This document shows, piece by piece, positions 5,907 to 9,910 of a DNA stretch of 9,910 bases (the stretch's first letter is position 1; every line of letters starts with the position of its first letter). Made by a program: the position numbers and the translations under genes. Source of the DNA: Aquamicrobium sp. (GTDB taxonomy: Bacteria; Pseudomonadota; Alphaproteobacteria; Rhizobiales; Rhizobiaceae); assembly GCA_014860725.1 (NCBI GenBank), contig JACZJD010000538.1, positions 1 through 9,910 of the forward strand. Reading direction: 5' to 3'. A model generated the notes under the pieces. It was not told where the DNA came from and ran no database searches. It saw nothing but the letters and a program-made list of their open reading frames with translations.

Positions 5907-7172
5907 ATGTCAGAAGACAGCCTTCTCGACGATGCGCTCGTCCGTCTGGACGAGGCCGCAGCCCATCTCAGCATCGACCCTGATGTGATCGAGAAGCTGA
6001 AATACGCCCGCGAGACCACCAAGGTGCGCCTGATGATCCGCATGGACGACGGCTCGCGGAAGTCCTTCCTGGCGTGGCGCTGCCGCTACGACGACACGCG
6101 CGGCCCGACCAAGGGCGGCATCCGCTTCCACCCCGACGCGACCGCCGACGAGGTCGAGACGCTCGCCTTCTGGATGACCTTCAAGTGCGCCGTGATGAAC
6201 CTGCCCTATGGCGGCGGCAAGGGCGCCGTGCAGGTCGATCCGCGCCAGCTCTCCAAGGCCGAGATCGAGCGGCTGTCGCGCGCCTACATCCAGGCCTTCG
6301 CCCGCACCGTCGGCCCGGATCGCGACATCCCGGCGCCCGACGTCTACACCAACTCGATGATCATGGGCTGGATGGCCGACGAATACGCGCAGATCGTCGG
6401 CCAGGCGGAGCCCGCCGTCATCACCGGCAAGCCGATCGCGCTCGGCGGCTCGCTCGGCCGCGGCGATGCGACGGCGCGCGGCGGCTACTACCTCGTGCGC
6501 CATCTCGCCAGCGACCTCGGCCTCGGCCAGACGCTGCGCGTCGCGGTGCAGGGCTTCGGCAATGCCGGCCAGCACATCGCGCGCCTGCTTGCCGGCGACG
6601 GCCACAAGATCGTCGCGGTCACGGATTCGCAGGGCGGCGTCCAGGCGGAAGGCGGCCTCGACGTCAACCTCCTGCTCGACGCCAAGGAGCAGGGCCATTC
6701 CGTCGCCGCGACGGCGGGCAAGAGCGGGCACGAGTTCCTCTCCGGCGATGCGCTCGTCGGCGTGGATTGCGACCTCCTGGTGCCGTCGGCGCTGGAGAAC
6801 ATGATCCACGAGGACAATGCCGGCGACGTCAAGGCCAGGCTCGTCCTCGAGCTCGCCAACGGCCCGGTGACGCCGGAAGCCGACCAGATCCTGGCCAGGA
6901 AGGACGTCGTCGTCCTGCCCGACATCCTGGCCAATGCCGGCGGCGTCACGGTGTCGTATTTCGAGTGGGTGCAGAACAAGCAGGGCTACTACTGGACCGA
7001 GCGCGAGATCCACGAGCGGCTGCAGGAGATCATGGAGCGCGAAGGCCGCGCCATCTGGAACATCTCCAAGAACAAGGGCATCAGCGTCCGCACGGCCGCC
7101 TATGTCCATGCGCTCGGCCGCCTCGCCGAGGCGATCGAGGCCCACGGCACCCAGAGCTTCTTCACGAGCTGA
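5907..7172 (+). CDS. gdhA: Glu/Leu/Phe/Val-family dehydrogenase, probably glutamate dehydrogenase
   Basis: A 421-residue enzyme of the hexameric glutamate dehydrogenase family, interconverting glutamate with 2-oxoglutarate and ammonium using NAD(P)H in the cytosol. Residues PTKGGIRFHP (67-76), FKCAVMNLPYGGGKGAV (92-108) and APDVYT (143-148) place K69, K93, K105 and D145. Their spacings (24, 12 and 40) equal those of K89, K113, K125 and D165 in the Clostridium symbiosum enzyme. The lysine at the first position and the serine in VSYFEWVQN favour glutamate over leucine or valine. The Rossmann motif is GFGNAG (216-221). Coenzyme choice cannot be told. ATG 5907 is preferred because CGGAG ends 5 bases before it; ATG 5904 is only 2 bases away, and in-frame starts at 5865 (ATG) and 5841 (TTG) lack a good ribosome site. 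It appears to be a single-gene unit bounded by a terminator. Confidence 0.92.
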   Translation: MSEDSLLDDALVRLDEAAAHLSIDPDVIEKLKYARETTKVRLMIRMDDGSRKSFLAWRCRYDDTRGPTKGGIRFHPDATADEVETLAFWMTFKCAVMNLPYGGGKGAVQVDPRQLSKAEIERLSRAYIQAFARTVGPDRDIPAPDVYTNSMIMGWMADEYAQIVGQAEPAVITGKPIALGGSLGRGDATARGGYYLVRHLASDLGLGQTLRVAVQGFGNAGQHIARLLAGDGHKIVAVTDSQGGVQAEGGLDVNLLLDAKEQGHSVAATAGKSGHEFLSGDALVGVDCDLLVPSALENMIHEDNAGDVKARLVLELANGPVTPEADQILARKDVVVLPDILANAGGVTVSYFEWVQNKQGYYWTEREIHERLQEIMEREGRAIWNISKNKGISVRTAAYVHALGRLAEAIEAHGTQSFFTS

Positions 7173-7174
7173 AA

Positions 7175-7191
7175 CGCGGCTTTCCGCCGCG
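7175..7191. other. Small hairpin just after the gdhA stop
   Basis: CGCGGC-TTTCC-GCCGCG gives a perfect 6-bp stem starting 3 bases after the stop codon. No T-run follows. It may assist the stronger terminator located 16 bases further on or protect the transcript's 3' end. Confidence 0.4.
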
Positions 7192-7207
7192 ACGGCTGAA
7201 AGAGCAG

Positions 7208-7237
7208 CGCCCCCGCCGCTTCGGTGCGGCGGGGGCG
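7208..7237. terminator. Strong terminator hairpin between convergent genes
   Basis: CGCCCCCGCCGC and GCGGCGGGGGCG form a perfect 12-bp GC-only stem with a 6-base loop (TTCGGT). On the plus strand it is followed by a short T-containing tail (TCTTCG) and on the minus strand by GCTCTTTC. It lies 35 bases after the gdhA stop and 8 bases beyond the 3' end of the convergent dehydrogenase gene, so it probably stops transcription in both directions. The T-tracts are weak, as is common in GC-rich genomes. Confidence 0.78.
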
Positions 7238-7245
7238 TCTTCGCG

Positions 7246-8487
7246 TCAGGAGAAGGTCAGCGCCGCGTCGGCCTCGCCTTCCTTGATCCGGGTCGGCAGG
7301 CCGATGCGGTTCAGGAGGTCGAGGAACGGCCGCGGCGGCAGGTCCTCGACATTGGCCATCTTCTTCACGTCCCACTCGCCGGTGGCGATCAGCATCGCGG
7401 CGGCGACCGCCGGCACGCCGGCCGTGTAGGAGATGCCCTGCGAGCCGACCTCCTCATAGGCTTCCTTGTGGTCGGCGACGTTGTAGATGAAGACCTCGCG
7501 TTCCCTGCCGTCCTTCACGCCCTTGACCAGATCGCCGATGCAGGTCTTACCGGTGTAGTCCGGCGCGAGCGAGCCGGGATCGGGCAGCACCGCCTTCACC
7601 ACCTTGAGCGGCACCACCTCCAGCCCCTCGGCCGTCCTCACCGGCTGCTCGGAGAGCAGGCCGAGATTCTTCAGAACGGTGAAGACGTTGATGTAGTGGT
7701 CGCCGAAGCCCATCCAGAAGCGCACGTTGGGCACACCGAGCCGCTGCGACAGCGAGTGCACCTCGTCGTGGCCGGTCATGTAGGCCTTCTGCCTGCCGAC
7801 GACGGGCAGGTCCCATTCCTTGCCGATCTCGAACATCGTGTTGGAGACCCACTTGCCGTCCTGCCACGACCACACCTGGCCGGTGAACTCGCGGAAATTG
7901 ATCTCGGGATCGAAATTGGTCGCGAACCAGCGGCCGTGGCTGCCGGCGTTGATGTCGACGATGTCGATGGAATCGACGCGGTCGAAATACTCGTCATGGG
8001 CGAGCTTGGCATAGGCGTTGACCACGCCGGGGTCGAAGCCCGCGCCGAGGATGGCGGTCACGCCCGCCTTCTCGACCTCGTCGCGACGCTTCCATTCGTA
8101 GTTGGCGTACCACGGCGGCGTCTCGCAGATCTTGAGCGGGTCCTCGTGGATCGCGGTGTCGATATAGGCCGCGCCCGCGGCGATGCAGGCCGACAGGACG
8201 GACATGTTGAGAAAGGCCGAGCCGACATTGATGACGATCCGGGCGCCCGTCTTCTCGATCAGCGCCTTCGTCGCCTCCACATCCATCGCGTCGAGCGCAT
8301 GGGCCTCGATTTTGCCATCCACCTCGAGGGCATTCTTCTCGCGGACGGATGCAACGATCGCCTCGCACTTCGCAAGCGTGCGCGAGGCGATGTGGATGTC
8401 GCCGAGCACATCGTTGTTCTGTGCGCATTTGTGCGCGACGACCTGCGCCACGCCGCCGGCGCCGATGATGAGGACATTTTTCTTCAT
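7246..8487 (-). CDS. Carboxynorspermidine/carboxyspermidine dehydrogenase (saccharopine dehydrogenase family)
   Basis: A 413-residue NAD(P)-dependent enzyme that, in this subfamily, condenses aspartate semialdehyde with putrescine or 1,3-diaminopropane to give carboxyspermidine or carboxynorspermidine. The N-terminal Rossmann motif is VLIIGAGGVAQVVAHK (5-20). The saccharopine-dehydrogenase landmarks INVGSAFLN (86-94), AGAAYIDTAIHEDP (104-117) and GAGFDPGVVNAYA (148-160) follow in order. The start ATG 8487 has AAAGGAGG upstream, though at a slightly long 12-base spacing; a longer open frame upstream merely overlaps nspC. It lies 46 bases after nspC on the same strand, and that pairing is what separates it from lysine-pathway saccharopine dehydrogenases. 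Which diamine it prefers cannot be read from the sequence. Confidence 0.9.
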   Translation of the reverse strand: MKKNVLIIGAGGVAQVVAHKCAQNNDVLGDIHIASRTLAKCEAIVASVREKNALEVDGKIEAHALDAMDVEATKALIEKTGARIVINVGSAFLNMSVLSACIAAGAAYIDTAIHEDPLKICETPPWYANYEWKRRDEVEKAGVTAILGAGFDPGVVNAYAKLAHDEYFDRVDSIDIVDINAGSHGRWFATNFDPEINFREFTGQVWSWQDGKWVSNTMFEIGKEWDLPVVGRQKAYMTGHDEVHSLSQRLGVPNVRFWMGFGDHYINVFTVLKNLGLLSEQPVRTAEGLEVVPLKVVKAVLPDPGSLAPDYTGKTCIGDLVKGVKDGREREVFIYNVADHKEAYEEVGSQGISYTAGVPAVAAAMLIATGEWDVKKMANVEDLPPRPFLDLLNRIGLPTRIKEGEADAALTFS

Positions 8488-8533
8488 TGCGGCACGGAGC
8501 CTCCTTTCAGTTTCGGGTTTGCCCTGCGAAGCC

Positions 8534-9628
8534 TCACGAGAGGCTTGCCTCGTAATCCGCGAAGGTGAACTCGCGGACCGTCCTGACCGAGCCGTCCGGC
8601 TCGCGGATCGCGATCGACGGCATCTGCACGCCGTTGAACCAGTTCTTCTTGACCATCGTGTAACCGGCCGCGTCCTGGATGGAGATGCGGTCGCCGGCCT
8701 TGAGCGCCGCGGGGAAGCGGAAGGTGCCGAACACGTCGCCCGCCAGGCACGACTTGCCGCAGACCATGAATTCGTGCGGCCCGGCATTGGGCTCGACCTT
8801 GGCGCTCTCGCGGTAGATCAGGAGGTCGAGCATGTGCGCCTCGATGGACGAATCGACGATGGCGAGGTGCTTGCCGTTGTAGAGCGTGTCGAGCACCGTC
8901 ACCTCGAGCGTCGTGCTCTTGGTGATCGCGGCTTCGCCCGGCTCCAGATAGACCTGCACGCCGAAGCGCCCCGAAAACCGCTTCAGCCGCTCGCAGAAGG
9001 CGTCGACCGGATAGTCCTCGCCGGTGAAGTGGATGCCGCCGCCGAGGCTGACCCATCCGACGCGGGAAAGAAGCGCGCCGAACTTGGCCTCGATCACGTC
9101 GAGCATGCGGGAGAACAGCTCGAAGTCGGCGTTCTCGCAGTTGTTGTGGATCATGAAGCCGCTGATGCGGTCGAGCACCGGCTCGACCCGCGCCGCGTCC
9201 CACTCGCCCAGCCGGCTGAACGGCCGCGCCGGATCGGCGAGGTCGAAGGAGGACGACGAGATGCCGGGGTTGAGCCTCAGGCCCTGGGCGATGTCGACCC
9301 GGTCGGCGAAGCGGTCGAGCTGGCCGAGCGAGTTGAAGATGATCTTGTCGGCGTGGGAAGCCGCCTCGTCGATCTCGTGGTCGGCCCAGGCGACGCTGTA
9401 GGCATGCGTCTCGCCGCCGAACTTCTCGCGCCCGAGCCTGACCTCGTAGAGCGAGGACGAGGTGGTGCCGTCCATATACTGCCGCATCAGGTCGAACACC
9501 GACCACGTCGCGAAGCATTTGAGCGCGAGCAGCGCCTTGGCGCCCGACTGCCGGCGCACGCGGGCGACGATCTCCATGTTGCGCGTCAGCTTGTCTTTGT
9601 CGATCAGGTAGTAGGGCGTCTGGATCAT
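8534..9628 (-). CDS. nspC: Carboxynorspermidine/carboxyspermidine decarboxylase
   Basis: A 364-residue PLP enzyme of the alanine-racemase-fold (fold III) decarboxylases. It removes CO2 from carboxynorspermidine or carboxyspermidine to form norspermidine or spermidine. The N-terminus IQTPYYLIDKDKLTRNM and the PLP lysine K37 in LLALKCFATW are typical of NspC. Further landmarks are HNNCEN (161-166), SLGGGIHF (194-201), LEPGEAA (228-234) and CGKSCLAGDVFG with the catalytic cysteine C294 at the dimer interface. Length matches known NspC (about 365-380). The start ATG 9628 is the first one that gives the conserved N-terminus, although its ribosome site is weak. With the next gene it forms a two-step polyamine pathway that needs no decarboxylated SAM. 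Confidence 0.94.
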   Translation of the reverse strand: MIQTPYYLIDKDKLTRNMEIVARVRRQSGAKALLALKCFATWSVFDLMRQYMDGTTSSSLYEVRLGREKFGGETHAYSVAWADHEIDEAASHADKIIFNSLGQLDRFADRVDIAQGLRLNPGISSSSFDLADPARPFSRLGEWDAARVEPVLDRISGFMIHNNCENADFELFSRMLDVIEAKFGALLSRVGWVSLGGGIHFTGEDYPVDAFCERLKRFSGRFGVQVYLEPGEAAITKSTTLEVTVLDTLYNGKHLAIVDSSIEAHMLDLLIYRESAKVEPNAGPHEFMVCGKSCLAGDVFGTFRFPAALKAGDRISIQDAAGYTMVKKNWFNGVQMPSIAIREPDGSVRTVREFTFADYEASLS

Positions 9629-9715
9629 CGGCTCTGCTCGCTCGGGAGGGCAAAATGGCTCCGGCCCGCGAGCCGCCCTGCCGGGGCTTCCCGCGGTGCC
9701 GGGCCCTGCATTGAT
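9629..9715 (-). other. Short spacer between the nitronate monooxygenase-like gene and nspC
   Basis: These 87 bases are GC-rich with several partial inverted repeats (for example GGCTC and GAGCC around 9658-9673) but no clear terminator, and I find no convincing -10/-35 pair. Cotranscription of nspC with the upstream gene is possible, but the spacer is also large enough for a promoter not obvious by eye. Confidence 0.35.
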
Positions 9716-9910
9716 CTATGCTTTCGTGACGGGGTGACGACCGAGCCGCGCCAGGGCGTCCTCGGCCAGCGTGCGGGTCAGCTCGGCGGCGCCCATCTCG
9801 CGGCCGAGCCGGGCGGCCTGGCCGGCCCACAGCGACATGAAATCGCCGGAGCCGGTCTTCTCGCTTGCCGCGCGCAGCGGCGCGAGCGCGCCGCCGGCGA
9901 GCGGAAAGGC
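9716..9910 (-). CDS. Nitronate monooxygenase / 2-nitropropane dioxygenase-like flavoprotein, C-terminal fragment (5' end cut by window)
   Basis: Only the last 64 residues are in the window, entering from the right edge and ending at TAG (9718-9716). The tail reads AFPLAGGALAPLRAASEKTG, then a GSGDFMSLWAGQAARLGREM segment and AAELTRTLAEDALARLG. This resembles the C-terminus of FMN-dependent nitronate monooxygenases, where a GD(F)..LW.GQAA....AAEL pattern precedes the end. Such enzymes oxidise alkyl nitronates. The active-site and FMN-binding region lies outside the window, so related NAD(P)H-dependent flavin oxidoreductases remain possible. It is read in the same direction as nspC and ends 87 bases before it. 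Confidence 0.7.
   Translation of the reverse strand, partial: AFPLAGGALAPLRAASEKTGSGDFMSLWAGQAARLGREMGAAELTRTLAEDALARLGRHPVTKA

Noticed and set aside
5910..7145. A 411-codon minus-strand open frame opposite glutamate dehydrogenase
   Set aside because: Antisense shadow; all catalytic residues of the plus-strand enzyme are present in the right spacing.
7246..8487. Assignment as lysine-pathway saccharopine dehydrogenase
   Set aside because: Sequence is of the saccharopine dehydrogenase family, but adjacency to nspC and subfamily motifs point to the polyamine enzyme.
6934..8568. A 544-codon plus-strand open frame over the end of gdhA, the terminator and the dehydrogenase gene
   Set aside because: It crosses a strong terminator and reads antisense through a well-conserved Rossmann enzyme; no recognisable domain.

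Overview
The window is very GC-rich, with dense, mostly non-overlapping genes and Alphaproteobacteria-style protein families. It most resembles a chromosomal segment of a Rhizobiales-type bacterium; the order-level guess is inference from gene content and composition only. Eight protein genes are supported, two of them cut by the window edges. I see no transposase, integrase, tRNA, rRNA or CRISPR array.

Region 1 (1-1700, minus strand): the 5' 460 codons of metE, the cobalamin-independent methionine synthase. It is preceded by a clear cobalamin riboswitch aptamer (1484-1681) with a recognisable B12 box and P1 stem. A 9-bp hairpin just before the metE start codon (1382-1412) contains the likely ribosome-binding site. 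This is the classic arrangement for shutting off MetE when vitamin B12 allows MetH to be used.

Region 2 (1700-5732, plus strand): a four-gene operon divergent from metE. It encodes a Tat-type periplasmic substrate-binding protein, an inner-membrane permease, an ABC ATPase and an NnrS-family membrane protein. The last three genes are coupled by very short spacing or overlap. Upstream lies a TTG-N8-CAA palindrome of the Crp/Fnr/NnrR type, placed exactly where a class II activator site would sit (about -41.5 from the predicted start). The operon therefore looks like an oxygen- or nitric-oxide-responsive transporter plus NnrS module whose substrate is unknown. This is the most interesting system in the window.

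Region 3 (5733-7240): a short intergenic stretch with a cluster of small palindromes and a perfect 7-bp-arm operator-like palindrome. It precedes a Glu/Leu/Phe/Val-family dehydrogenase, most likely glutamate dehydrogenase, whose gene ends at a strong 12-bp-stem terminator.

Region 4 (7246-9910, minus strand): the last 64 codons of a nitronate monooxygenase-like gene, then nspC (carboxynorspermidine/carboxyspermidine decarboxylase) and a saccharopine-dehydrogenase-like carboxynorspermidine/carboxyspermidine dehydrogenase. The last two form the alternative, SAM-decarboxylase-independent route to spermidine or norspermidine. Aspartate semialdehyde feeds both this route and methionine synthesis, but nothing in the window shows joint regulation with metE.
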